Part shown: positions 17,766 through 25,727 of the stretch, piece after piece
Position numbering within the stretch: the stretch's first letter is position 1
How the letters are laid out: every line of letters starts with the position of its first letter
Position numbers and translations under genes: made by a program
Origin: Chitinophaga sp. YR627
Lineage (GTDB): Bacteria; Bacteroidota; Bacteroidia; Chitinophagales; Chitinophagaceae
Reading direction: 5' to 3'
Assembly (NCBI RefSeq): GCF_900114995.1
Contig: NZ_FOUX01000005.1
Location: 558,001-622,000, forward strand
DNA length: 64,000 bases
Notes under the pieces: model-generated
Database searches by the model: none
What the model saw: only the letters and a program-made list of their open reading frames with translations
Told to the model about the DNA's origin: nothing

Positions 17766-18695
17766 ATGAAGAAATTTTCATTTGCCCCTTTGCTGGCCCT
17801 TGTACTCTTGTCATGTAGCAAAGATGCGCTGGTAAAAGAAAACACCACTCTTTCCCAGGAAAAAAAACAATCCGTACAGCTGAACCTTACCGGCTTTATA
17901 CAGGAGCATAGCAATATGCGCGTCGCAGGTAATGCAGCCGGCAGAGCAGCCGATCTCGTAAAGATCTCTGACATTTACTATGCGGTTTACGATAATAGCG
18001 GTAATAAGGTACATGACCTGCACCAGGATACCATTAACCAGCAGGGAAACTTCGGTACTATCAGCGATTCCCTCGCGCCTGGTCACTATACCATCGTCCT
18101 GCTGGCAGGCGATCAGCCACTTATCACGCATGCAGTGGGCTCATCCGGTAATATCAGCGAACATATTGTAAGCCACCAGATAATGGGAGCAGGTGCATTG
18201 CCTATCGGACAAATTTTCTACAAAAAGCTTTCACTTGATGTTACCGCCGACAACACTCCGCAGCCATTGGAAGTATCCCTGGACAGGATCGTTGGTAAAC
18301 TGGTTGTTGAAGTGCTGGATGCACTCCCTGCAAACGGCCCTCATGGCTCGCTGGGCTTCTCAGTAACACCTGTAATGCCATTCTTCAGCCTTGCTTCCGG
18401 ACAGGTAAGAGAACCAGATCCTATCTGGCAGTATAATGGTACCAGGACCAGCCAGACAACCTTCGAAGACTATTTCTTCGGCTCCGGCTATGAATTCAGC
18501 ATTACCATCTATTATGTAGATAAAAACACCGGCGAAGACAAACAAAAGACCATCGAACACATAACAGTTGCTGCTAATAAGAAAACCATCGTAAAAGGTT
18601 ATCTGTATGGCGCACCGGAAAGTCCGGCAGGTCAGGGTTACCAGATCAAGGTCAATCAGGACTGGGCCGCTGACTCCACTCTGATCAACTTCTGA
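17766..18695 (+). CDS. lipoprotein of FimB/Mfa2 fimbrillin-anchor type
   Basis: 309 residues from the ATG at 17766, giving a lipobox (LLSCSK, Cys17). The mature part has two Ig/transthyretin-like beta domains; VQLNLTGFI opening the first and SLDRIVGKLVVEVLDAL opening the second match the pattern of Mfa2/FimB-like fimbrial anchors and fimbrillin-associated lipoproteins in Bacteroidota. These are surface proteins that anchor or cap pili. No major fimbrillin gene follows; a terminator closes the gene at 18744-18780, so it is a solitary member. Function by analogy only. Confidence 0.6.
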   Translation: MKKFSFAPLLALVLLSCSKDALVKENTTLSQEKKQSVQLNLTGFIQEHSNMRVAGNAAGRAADLVKISDIYYAVYDNSGNKVHDLHQDTINQQGNFGTISDSLAPGHYTIVLLAGDQPLITHAVGSSGNISEHIVSHQIMGAGALPIGQIFYKKLSLDVTADNTPQPLEVSLDRIVGKLVVEVLDALPANGPHGSLGFSVTPVMPFFSLASGQVREPDPIWQYNGTRTSQTTFEDYFFGSGYEFSITIYYVDKNTGEDKQKTIEHITVAANKKTIVKGYLYGAPESPAGQGYQIKVNQDWAADSTLINF

Positions 18696-18743
18696 TCATA
18701 ACCGGAATAACACAACCGGAATAACAACATATACGAACGACGT

Positions 18744-18780
18744 AAAGCGGTGCTTCATTGAAATGAAGCACCGCTTTTTT
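18744..18780. terminator. Rho-independent terminator
   Basis: Arms 18744-18758 (aaagcggtgcttcat) and 18763-18777 with a 4-nt loop and seven T residues. Shared by the convergent genes ending at 18695 and 18801. Confidence 0.9.
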
Positions 18781-18800
18781 TATGACACACACAGATATAC

Positions 18801-19031
18801 TTACTTCAGATCATCTATAGATGCACCAAAATTAATATGCAGCACATTCCCATTCGCAAGCACCAGCGCGGGCACAGATCGTACGCCCGCAGCATCAGCA
18901 TCCTTCACTTTTCCCTTCTCTGTCCCCAGATGCACCACTTCTACCTGCTCAGCCGGTATTAACTGTAAAATATCCTGTTCAGCACTCACACAAACCGGAC
19001 AACCCGCATGATAAAAAACTGCTTTTTCCAT
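18801..19031 (-). CDS. small thioredoxin/glutaredoxin-like protein
   Basis: 76 residues, cytoplasmic. The CPVC redox motif (Cys11, Cys14) near the N-terminus after one beta strand (AVFYHAGC), and the cis-Pro loop SVPALVL, define a minimal thioredoxin fold. It is shorter than standard thioredoxins, closer to glutaredoxin-like or NrdH-size proteins. It is transcribed away from a MocR regulator; the 476 bp between them hold the structured repeat, so common control is uncertain. Confidence 0.75.
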   Translation of the reverse strand: MEKAVFYHAGCPVCVSAEQDILQLIPAEQVEVVHLGTEKGKVKDADAAGVRSVPALVLANGNVLHINFGASIDDLK

Positions 19032-19084
19032 TGTATTTAATTTTAACGTTTAGATATGATGTTTAGATATAATGTTCAAATAAT

Positions 19085-19195
19085 TCGCCTAACCTTCCCT
19101 ACCGATAAACATCTTCCCCTACCCGATAATAGTCCTACCCAATAATCTTCCCTACCCAATATCCTCGTCAACCCCTACCCCCATCTTCAGGCGCT
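19085..19195. repeat. G-poor tract with degenerate ~20-bp repeats
   Basis: About four imperfect copies of a unit like cttccctaccgataa (with variants cccctacccgataa, cctacccaataa, ccctacccaata) occur in a row. G is almost absent from the plus strand. It directly precedes the structured element at 19205, as a similar tract does at 8160. Confidence 0.6.
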
Positions 19196-19204
19196 TACAG
19201 CGGA

Positions 19205-19338
19205 GGTTTCAGATACCTGGCGGACCTTAGCCCGTCCCCTGCATCCAGCTACCCTCCCCCAAAGCCCCACCGCACAGCCCTCCTCCCACCGCCCAATCAT
19301 CTTAAAAACGGGCGTCAGTCCGCCAGGTATCTGAAACC
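19205..19338. repeat. dispersed structured element, copy 2 (long palindromic stem)
   Basis: Perfect 21-bp arms at 19205-19225 and 19318-19338 (ggtttcagatacctggcgg and complement) are extended inward, after a 4-nt internal loop on each side, by gcccgt/acgggc. The 23-nt segment at 19221-19243 is identical to 8379-8401 in copy 1. The loop is C-rich and G-poor. No ORF fits. It could be a structured non-coding RNA, a MITE-like element or a REP-like palindrome. The rest of 19339-19456 shows nothing recognisable. Confidence 0.7.
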
Positions 19339-19456
19339 ACAGCAAAAGCAGCCCCACTCACCCGCTACCCTACAAGCAGCCCACCAGGAACCTAAAAACA
19401 AAATCGAAAGTCTGCACTGCTATCACTCAATTCTTAATTTCTCATCAAAACTACCG

Positions 19457-19464
19457 TACATTTG
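19457..19464 (+). promoter_or_regulatory. -7 box TACATTTG for the MocR gene
   Basis: Perfect TAnnTTTG, 43 bp before the ATG at 19508. Confidence 0.55.
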
Positions 19465-19507
19465 GCCCACCAATCTGATACAGTTTTCACAAAAACAACT
19501 AGTCCAG

Positions 19508-20923
19508 ATGCTAAGACCCTGGCAATTAGAAATACAACTGGAACCAAACTCCGGTAAAGCGATCTACCTCCAGATCGCCGACGCTATTATCAAAGACATT
19601 CATTCCGGCAGACTAAAAGCCGGAGACGCCCTTCCTGGCAGCAGAAACCTGGCGCAATTGCTGAATGTCAACAGGAACACCATAGTCGAAGCACTCAACG
19701 TACTGATCAATGAAGAATGGGTCGTTTCCCGCGAACGCAAAGGCATCTTCGTATCAACCGTACTGCCCGCCTTTTCCGGTACCAAAAACCGACCGCCGGC
19801 AATAGAGAAACCCGTCACGCCCGACCGCTATCACATTCATTTCGATGACGGACACCCGGACAGTAAAATTGCCCCTATCACCGAACTGGCAAGAGCTTAC
19901 CGCCAGATCTTTAACCGGAAGGCCCGCTGGCAGATGATGGGTTATGGAGACGAATACGGCGATACGGACTTCCGGAAGGCCATCGTACAGATGCTGAATC
20001 ACCAGAAAGGCTTAGATACCCATGAACATGCCATTTGTATTACCCGCGGTAGCCAGATGGCCATGTATCTGGCCACACAGTGCCTGATAGAGAAAGGAGA
20101 TTATGTAATGGTGGAAAATCCGGGGTACAAACCCGCCTGGCAGACGGTAGAAAACGCGGGCGCAAAACTGCTGCCTGTAAGTGTAGACGAAGACGGACTG
20201 ATCATAGAAGAGGTGATCGCCCACCTGCGATCCCGTAAAAAGATCAAAGCGATCTATACCACGCCACACCGGCAGTATCCCACGACCGTTACCCTCAGTC
20301 TGCAACGAAGACTCGCACTGGTGAAATTGTCGAACGAATACGGGTTCACCATCATCGAAGACGACTATGATAATGAGTTCTGCTTCGGATACCGCCCCGT
20401 CCTCCCGATCTCCAGTTTCCCCGAACTGAAAAACTATATCTATATCGGCACGATGAGCAAAGTAGTAGCCCCTGCATTACGCATTGGCTATCTGGTCAGC
20501 AATAATCCGGAACTGATTGAAAAAGTAGGCGCTCTGCGAAAGATCATCGATGTACAGGGAGATACGATCATGGAACAGGCTGTGCTCCAACTGATCAAAG
20601 ACGGCACGATAAAAAGACATATCAGAAAAGCAACGCATCACTATAAAGCGAAAAGAGATTTCACCGCAACATTGCTCGAAAAACAACTAGGCGATAAAGT
20701 AAGTTATACACTGCCTGAAGGCGGCCTGGCCTTCTGGATCACCCTGAAAAAAGACACCAACTGGTCCCAGGTCCTTGGTAAACTAAAAGCAAAAGGCATC
20801 CGGATCATCCCTCCTGATAATTACAGCATCGATATACCTGTCAATGGACTCAGACTAAGCTACGGATCACTTTCAGAAGAACATCTGACCGAAGGGATCA
20901 CCTTGTTAGGTAAATATCTCTGA
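19508..20923 (+). CDS. MocR/PdxR-type regulator (GntR HTH + aminotransferase fold)
   Basis: 471 residues. The first 85 residues are a GntR winged helix (IYLQIADAIIKDIHSGRLKAGDALPGSRNLAQLL), followed by a linker and a fold-type I aminotransferase domain (about 110-471) with ENPGY, EDDYDNEF, and the PLP lysine Lys318 in GTMSKVVAPALRIGY. MocR proteins sense pyridoxal phosphate or amino-compound adducts and usually regulate a divergent gene. Here the divergent neighbour is the mini-thioredoxin at 18801, which is unusual for a PdxR target. Target unknown. Confidence 0.9.
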   Translation: MLRPWQLEIQLEPNSGKAIYLQIADAIIKDIHSGRLKAGDALPGSRNLAQLLNVNRNTIVEALNVLINEEWVVSRERKGIFVSTVLPAFSGTKNRPPAIEKPVTPDRYHIHFDDGHPDSKIAPITELARAYRQIFNRKARWQMMGYGDEYGDTDFRKAIVQMLNHQKGLDTHEHAICITRGSQMAMYLATQCLIEKGDYVMVENPGYKPAWQTVENAGAKLLPVSVDEDGLIIEEVIAHLRSRKKIKAIYTTPHRQYPTTVTLSLQRRLALVKLSNEYGFTIIEDDYDNEFCFGYRPVLPISSFPELKNYIYIGTMSKVVAPALRIGYLVSNNPELIEKVGALRKIIDVQGDTIMEQAVLQLIKDGTIKRHIRKATHHYKAKRDFTATLLEKQLGDKVSYTLPEGGLAFWITLKKDTNWSQVLGKLKAKGIRIIPPDNYSIDIPVNGLRLSYGSLSEEHLTEGITLLGKYL

Positions 20924-21312
20924 TCCTGACAGATTGGCTTGATATTATCCTCCATACAACGATACTGTATAGATGCGTCGGGGATGCGTCGTATATGAAG
21001 CATGTATGCGTCGTGTCAACCCTATTTTTTTTGAAAATAAGGGGCATTCAGGACAAAACAGCACAAAACACAAAACAAAGCAATAATAATCAACACTTAA
21101 TGCATTATCATACTCGCAATTATCTGCCCACCCGCATCGCTGGTTTTCATGGATCTTGTTGATTGTGTACTGAGACGCACTGTCAGAGTGACGCAAATTC
21201 CCGTAATTCCGTTACGCTGATCCAACCATGCATGCATCCTATACAGGGAACAAAAGAATAATTTACCTTGCAGGAGAAACATCCATTCTGTTACCCTTCC
21301 GCAAACGAACTT
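20924..21312. other. 389-bp intergenic region without a credible gene
   Basis: Three copies of atgcgtcg occur within 20972-21019, followed by a weak inverted repeat ccctatttt/aaaataaggg at 21025-21045 that could act as a terminator for the MocR gene. A weak -7-like box TACCTTGC lies at 21264-21271 ahead of the next gene. Confidence 0.4.
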
Positions 21313-22071
21313 ATGAAAAAAGTATTGATCGCCATCTTATTACTGACCACCAGTTTTGTGGCAGTAAAGGCACAGGAAACAACAGCTGAACATCAGAAAC
21401 TGATTGCCGAATTTATCAGCAACGTAAAACAACAAAACAAAGAAGTCCTGGCAGGAAAAGTAGCATTCCCGTTAAGAAGAGATGCACCTATCCCGCCGGT
21501 AAAAACAAAGGAAGAATTCCTGGAGAGATACAATGAGATCTTTGATGAATCACTCACGAAAACAATCGTCAATTCTAAACCAGACAAAGACTGGACAGCA
21601 ATGGGATGGCGCGGTATAATGCTTGAACACGGTAAAGTATGGCTGGATGATAATGGTAAACTGATTGCAGTGAACTATCAATCCACAATTGAAAAAAGAA
21701 AACAGGCCGCATTGATCTCCGCCGATAAAAAGGAACTGGACAGATCAGTCAGAAAATATAAACGCCCTGTCAGTCTGCTCGAAACACAGAAATTCCGCAT
21801 CAGGATAGACGATTTAGGAAAAGGTCAGTACCGCTACTCTTCCTGGAAATTACAAAGCAGCATGAATGAAACCCCCGACCTCACAATAGACGGCGGCAAA
21901 GTTGTCTTTGAAGGCACAGGCGGTAATCATTACTACGAATTCGAAAACAATGGTTACACCTACAAATGCGTATTTACTGTATTAGGCGAGAAGGATGCAG
22001 CCCCGGTCGTTGTAAAGATCACCAAAGATGGTAAAGAACTGATGTCGCAAACGGCCACCATCATCAGATAA
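21313..22071 (+). CDS. secreted protein of unknown function
   Basis: 252 residues from the ATG at 21313, giving a signal peptide (MKKVLIAILLLTTSFVAVKAQ). The first half has an SnoaL/NTF2-like feel (FISNVKQQNKEVLAGKVAFPLRR ... GWRGIMLEHGKVWLDDNGKL), a layout common in small Bacteroidota periplasmic proteins; the second half is beta-rich. No catalytic motif recognised. Monocistronic, closed by the terminator at 22109. Confidence 0.7.
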   Translation: MKKVLIAILLLTTSFVAVKAQETTAEHQKLIAEFISNVKQQNKEVLAGKVAFPLRRDAPIPPVKTKEEFLERYNEIFDESLTKTIVNSKPDKDWTAMGWRGIMLEHGKVWLDDNGKLIAVNYQSTIEKRKQAALISADKKELDRSVRKYKRPVSLLETQKFRIRIDDLGKGQYRYSSWKLQSSMNETPDLTIDGGKVVFEGTGGNHYYEFENNGYTYKCVFTVLGEKDAAPVVVKITKDGKELMSQTATIIR

Positions 22072-22108
22072 TAATATAAGCACAAATCAAAAACACTAAC
22101 TATAAGAA

Positions 22109-22140
22109 AAGCGTCCTGCCAGCAGCGGACGCTTTTTTAT
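22109..22140 (+). terminator. Rho-independent terminator
   Basis: Arms 22109-22116 (aagcgtcc) and 22127-22134 (ggacgctt), then a T-run. It insulates the upstream gene from the riboswitch transcript. Confidence 0.88.
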
Positions 22141-22175
22141 TCATACAACAAAACGTAATTCCTGATTCTTTTCCG

Positions 22176-22183
22176 TACTTTCG
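22176..22183 (+). promoter_or_regulatory. probable -7 box TACTTTCG for the riboswitch transcript
   Basis: One mismatch to TAnnTTTG; it predicts a transcript start near 22190, exactly where the aptamer begins. Confidence 0.5.
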
Positions 22184-22189
22184 CCACTG

Positions 22190-22405
22190 CAAATGGTTGC
22201 CCGCATACCGGGCATTAAAAGGGAATCCGGTGCAAAACCGGAGCTATCCCCGTAGCTGTAACCTGAGTATCGTTTCGGTTCTTTCTTTGCCACTGTCCTG
22301 CTTACAAGGACGGGAAGGCCACCGGGACATCAGGGAGCCAGAAGACCTGCCGCTTGCAACTTCATTCAAGCGCTTTCGGGTGAAAGGCGAAGAGTGTAGC
22401 CTGTA
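22190..22405 (+). ncRNA. cobalamin (B12) riboswitch
   Basis: The aptamer core is unmistakable: aagggaatccggtg, ccggagctatcccc, gtagctgtaacc, and the closing B12 box agccagaagacctgcc at 22336-22351. A hairpin at 22371-22389 (cgctttc ... gaaaggcg) follows and may be the expression platform. Adenosyl- or methyl-cobalamin binding normally turns off uptake or B12-independent genes. The next genes downstream encode surface lipoproteins of B12-capture type, consistent with repression by B12. Confidence 0.95.
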
Positions 22406-22463
22406 AAGGTTCTATATTCTTTTCTGGTGTTTATTTACCCCCTTTGCGCATACTGCATTAGCT

Positions 22464-22740
22464 GTCGTGTGTGTGATGTGATTGTTATATGTATCTTCCT
22501 GTGCCAATATCTGTAGCAGACAGGAATGCATATACGCATATTACATACATACCGCAATTGTTGTCGTGTGTAATGTGATTGTTGATGCGTACGCCTGCCT
22601 ATGCTGCTAACAACGGCAGATTGGCATACGTATGACCATATCACATACATACCATGTGTGTAAGAGATTGTTTATACGTATTCCCACCTATGCCGTTATC
22701 AACAGCAGACAGGCATACGTATGCTCACATCTCATACCTG
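22464..22740 (+). repeat. three tandem imperfect ~90-99-nt hairpins in the leader
   Basis: Three related units begin near 22464, 22563 and 22654. Each reads gtgtgtaatgtgattgtt or a variant on its left side and an imperfect complement (cacatacatacc type) on its right, with catacgtatg palindromes inside. All three lie between the cobalamin riboswitch and the lipoprotein start at 22781, so they would be transcribed in the leader. Role unknown: RNA stability, a second regulatory layer, or protein-binding sites. Confidence 0.75.
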
Positions 22741-22780
22741 AATGAAGGGAATGGAAGTGCTTAACCACTCAACCCTTTAT

Positions 22781-23887
22781 ATGAAAATCAAACATTACCT
22801 GCTCGTACTCGTAGCAGTACTGCCCCTGCTGAACGCATGCAGAAAAGATGAAACAGAACAGCTGTCCCTGCCTACTATCGCAGCCAGCAATGCTATCACC
22901 ACTACCGGTTTTGCAAATGGCTTCTTTATCGCCAATGAAGGCTGGTACGGACACGGCTCCGGTGACCTGCACTTTTATGATTACAGTGCCGATACCCTGC
23001 GTCTCAACATCTACGCAGCTGCAAACCCCGGTAAAACATTAGGTGGCGCTACCAGCACTTTACAGTTCGCCACTATCTTCAGAAACAAAATGTACATCGT
23101 TGTTAAAGTAGGTGGCCCACTGGTGGTGACAGACGCCAATACCATGGTGGAATCTGCCCGGCTGACCACCATGCCGGACAATGACGGACATGCCTTCCTC
23201 GGACTGGACAGTACCAAAGGCTTACTTACCACCGGCGGTGGCGTCTATCCGATCACACTCCCCGGCCTGACTGCCGGTACCAAATTGCCCGGTATCACCA
23301 GTTATAGCGGCGATATGATCAAAGCAGGCAACTATGTCTTTGTCCATGCACAAACAGAAGGTATCGTGGCGTACAACGCCTCCTCGCTGACAGTTGCACG
23401 TACCTTTGGTACCGCCAACCTCTGTTTTGCTTTGGGTAAAGACGGCGCTGTATATGCTGCCAACACAGACTCCCTGATCCGTATCAATCCTACTACACTG
23501 GCACGTACCGCTGTTAAACTGCCATTCTCTACACCATCTCCATGGGGTGCCTGGCGCCATTCAGCAATTACATCATCTACGACAGACAGCACCATCTTTA
23601 TCGTACGTAACAATGGTTTCATGGGTGGTACGACCCTCTACCGTTATGTCATCGGTAATACCGCTTCGCTGTCCACTCCTTTCATCACACTGCCATCCGG
23701 ACAATATTTCTACGGCGCCGGTGCTGCGTATGACAAGAGTAACAACACACTCGTCGTAACTACTGTCAATGGTCCGTTTACCGGCAGCGTTAATACGGTT
23801 CTCCGTTACAACGCCACCACCGGTACATTGATCAACTCAAATGTCTTCAATGGCTGGTACTTCCCTGCCATGCCTGTATTTTATTAA
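22781..23887 (+). CDS. surface lipoprotein, YncE/DUF5074-type beta-propeller, BtuG-like
   Basis: 368 residues from the ATG at 22781 (an upstream ATG at 22742 gives no leader). Lipobox LPLLNAC puts the lipidated Cys at residue 20. After it, GFFIANEGWYGHGSGDLHFYD is the opening pattern of the DUF5074/YncE-like seven-bladed propellers; repeated strand units run to the C-terminus. In Bacteroides the BtuG lipoproteins of this fold sit on the TonB receptor BtuB and bind cobalamin very tightly. The riboswitch upstream supports a B12-capture role. No btuB lies nearby, so the partner receptor must be elsewhere. Confidence 0.8.
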   Translation: MKIKHYLLVLVAVLPLLNACRKDETEQLSLPTIAASNAITTTGFANGFFIANEGWYGHGSGDLHFYDYSADTLRLNIYAAANPGKTLGGATSTLQFATIFRNKMYIVVKVGGPLVVTDANTMVESARLTTMPDNDGHAFLGLDSTKGLLTTGGGVYPITLPGLTAGTKLPGITSYSGDMIKAGNYVFVHAQTEGIVAYNASSLTVARTFGTANLCFALGKDGAVYAANTDSLIRINPTTLARTAVKLPFSTPSPWGAWRHSAITSSTTDSTIFIVRNNGFMGGTTLYRYVIGNTASLSTPFITLPSGQYFYGAGAAYDKSNNTLVVTTVNGPFTGSVNTVLRYNATTGTLINSNVFNGWYFPAMPVFY

Positions 23888-23893
23888 CAAATC

Positions 23894-23933
23894 TTCCGGT
23901 TTCTTTCCATCAGCAGATGGAAAGAAACCGGAA
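23894..23933 (+). other. perfect 18-bp intercistronic hairpin
   Basis: Arms 23894-23911 (ttccggtttctttccatc) and 23916-23933 with a 4-nt loop. No T-run follows, so it is more likely an mRNA-stabilising or partial attenuation element between the two B12-linked lipoprotein genes than a full terminator. Confidence 0.7.
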
Positions 23934-23962
23934 CAATATACCATCCGACAAAATAGATTATC

Positions 23963-25135
23963 ATGCGAAAAATTCTACTCGCTGCAACAGCGATTACGCT
24001 TATCATCAGCAGTTGTTCGAAAGATGACAATGTACCACAACCGCCTGCTGAAGCACCAAAAATCACCATCACCACACCTGACGGCGGATTCGCTGTGGAT
24101 AACAGGAAATGGTTCAAAGTAACGCCGGTTGTGATCAGCGATTCTGCATCCACTACCTACACCTGGGTACTGAATAATGATACTATCAGCACAACAAAAG
24201 ATCTGCTGTATGCATTCAGTGATGCCGGCGACTTTACACTCACCTTTACCGCAAAGAACAGTGCCGGTAGCACACAGCAACAGCTCAACGTAAAAGTAAC
24301 GGGAAAGACTTACACAGGAGCAGTAACCGTGTTCGACTTTTTCCCTGCCCCCGGACAGTTCACCAATGGACTGCCTGCCTGGGAAGCCGGTAACACAGAT
24401 AAAGAAATGATCGCAAAAGCCCAGGAACAACTGAATACAAACGGTATGATCTCCCTCGGTGGCTTTGGTGGATATGTGGTACTGGGAACAGATCATACTA
24501 TCATCAGCAAAGGCGATGAATATGATTTTCTGCTGAAAAGCAACGCCTTTCCAAACTGGTCTGAAGCTGGTATCGTAATGGTAGCAATAGATGCCAACGG
24601 TAACGGTCTGCCTGACGATGAATGGTACGAGATCGCTGGCTCCGATTACAAAAGTCCTGCAACAACGCACGGTTATCAGATCACTTACTACAAACCGGAC
24701 GAAAACAAAGAACAAAAACCCGATGGTATGTACATGCTCGATACCACCTATATCCGTTGGAAAGACAACCAGGGCAAATCAGGCTTCCTCTCTAAAAACA
24801 TATTCAATACCGCCCCTTACTATCCGCAATGGAAGGGCGACAGTATCTCCTTCACAGGTACACTGCTCACCAGCAATAATATAGAAGACCAGTCCGGAAA
24901 CGGTACCTACTTCGTTAGTAAACCCTTTGCCTGGGGTTATGCAGATAATGTAGGCGATGCGGAAGAAAACGCTGCCATTAAGATCAGTTGGGCAGTTGAT
25001 AAAAACGGTAATCCTGTAAAACTGCCAGGTGTTGACTTCATAAAAGTATACACCGGTATGCGCGCAGAAGCAGGCTGGCTGGGAGAGATCTCCACAGAAG
25101 TAACAGGCCTGCTGGACCTTCACCTGAAAAAATAA
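23963..25135 (+). CDS. surface lipoprotein with PKD domain, cobalamin-locus partner
   Basis: 390 residues. Lipobox IISSC (Cys18). Residues about 30-115 form a PKD/Ig-like domain (TYTWVLNNDTI ... AKNSAGSTQQQLNVKV); the larger C-terminal domain (DFFPAPGQF, GGFGGYVVLGTDHTI, DANGNGLPDDEWYEIAGSDY, GDAEENAAIKISWAVD) matches the cell-surface proteins often found beside YncE-like propellers in Bacteroidota B12 loci. Those may help to bind or hand over cobalamin; similarity to BtuH is possible but unproven. Same riboswitch transcript as the preceding gene, 75 bp apart. Confidence 0.75.
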   Translation: MRKILLAATAITLIISSCSKDDNVPQPPAEAPKITITTPDGGFAVDNRKWFKVTPVVISDSASTTYTWVLNNDTISTTKDLLYAFSDAGDFTLTFTAKNSAGSTQQQLNVKVTGKTYTGAVTVFDFFPAPGQFTNGLPAWEAGNTDKEMIAKAQEQLNTNGMISLGGFGGYVVLGTDHTIISKGDEYDFLLKSNAFPNWSEAGIVMVAIDANGNGLPDDEWYEIAGSDYKSPATTHGYQITYYKPDENKEQKPDGMYMLDTTYIRWKDNQGKSGFLSKNIFNTAPYYPQWKGDSISFTGTLLTSNNIEDQSGNGTYFVSKPFAWGYADNVGDAEENAAIKISWAVDKNGNPVKLPGVDFIKVYTGMRAEAGWLGEISTEVTGLLDLHLKK

Positions 25136-25172
25136 AAACTAACCATACCTGCCATCCCTTGTCTGACCCATG

Positions 25173-25201
25173 GCCGTTCAATAAAATGAACGGCTTTTTT
25201 T
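25173..25201 (+). terminator. Rho-independent terminator
   Basis: Arms 25173-25180 (gccgttca) and 25187-25194 (tgaacggc), then a seven-T run. It ends the riboswitch-controlled operon. Confidence 0.9.
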
Positions 25202-25283
25202 ATGCTCATATCTGTCCGGATGACACCTTTATAATACATTTTCAACATATGTACAAAACTCATTACTTTTCCAAAGAAGTTGT

Positions 25284-25291
25284 TACATTTG
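25284..25291 (+). promoter_or_regulatory. -7 box TACATTTG upstream of the 85-bp repeats
   Basis: Perfect TAnnTTTG. If used, the 85-bp repeats would be transcribed as a ~430-nt leader of the gene at 25728. A closer alternative box (TACTTTTA, 25701-25708) exists. Confidence 0.4.
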
Positions 25292-25343
25292 TTGCATAGT
25301 AATGTAGTGCCGCAACGTTAAAAATAACTATTCAGGCCCCGGG

Positions 25344-25650
25344 CTTTCGTCAAAAATCAACCAGTATCAGTTTATCATGTGAAATGACCTTTCGCATCTT
25401 TCATCCTTAACTAAATATTCTCTGTCAGCAACGATCAGGCAAATCGGAAAAGGCAGTCACATCAGGTGAATCACTTTCACATATTTCTTCATAAAACGAA
25501 GAATCCCTGTCAACAACGACCCGGCAAATCGCTAAAGACAGTCTATCATGTGAAATGATCTTTCATGCATTTCTTCGTAAACGAAGAGGTCCCATCAAAA
25601 ACGACCAGGTAAATCAGAAAAGACACTATATGACTTAAATACATGCAACA
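25344..25650. repeat. degenerate 85-bp tandem repeat, about 3.7 units
   Basis: Units 25421-25505 and 25506-25590 are exactly 85 bp; a partial unit follows from 25591 and a diverged unit precedes from about 25344. Shared parts include gtcaacaacgacc-ggcaaatc, atcatgtgaaatgat, and tttcttcgtaaacgaaga. Each unit contains an atcatgtgaaatgat-like near-palindrome. No ORF. It fills the 592-bp gap before the gene at 25728. Confidence 0.75.
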
Positions 25651-25727
25651 GCTCCAGGCTTCATTCCCGGCTATACGCAGGGAAAAGCTGACTTATCTTA
25701 TACTTTTATAACCTCCAATTATCTCCC

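Noticed and set aside
20945..21282. Two overlapping minus-strand ORFs in the gap after the MocR gene
   Set aside because: Odd composition, no ribosome site, and overlap with the likely promoter of the next gene.
22197..22406. 69-codon ORF on the plus strand
   Set aside because: It coincides exactly with the cobalamin riboswitch; RNA conservation explains the sequence.
22464..22740. Tandem repeats considered as a CRISPR array
   Set aside because: Only three long, imperfect units with internal hairpins; no identical short repeats, no spacers and no cas genes.
23975..24715. 246-codon minus-strand ORF opposite the PKD lipoprotein
   Set aside because: Shadow of a well-supported lipoprotein gene; Cys-rich, low-complexity translation with no recognisable motif.
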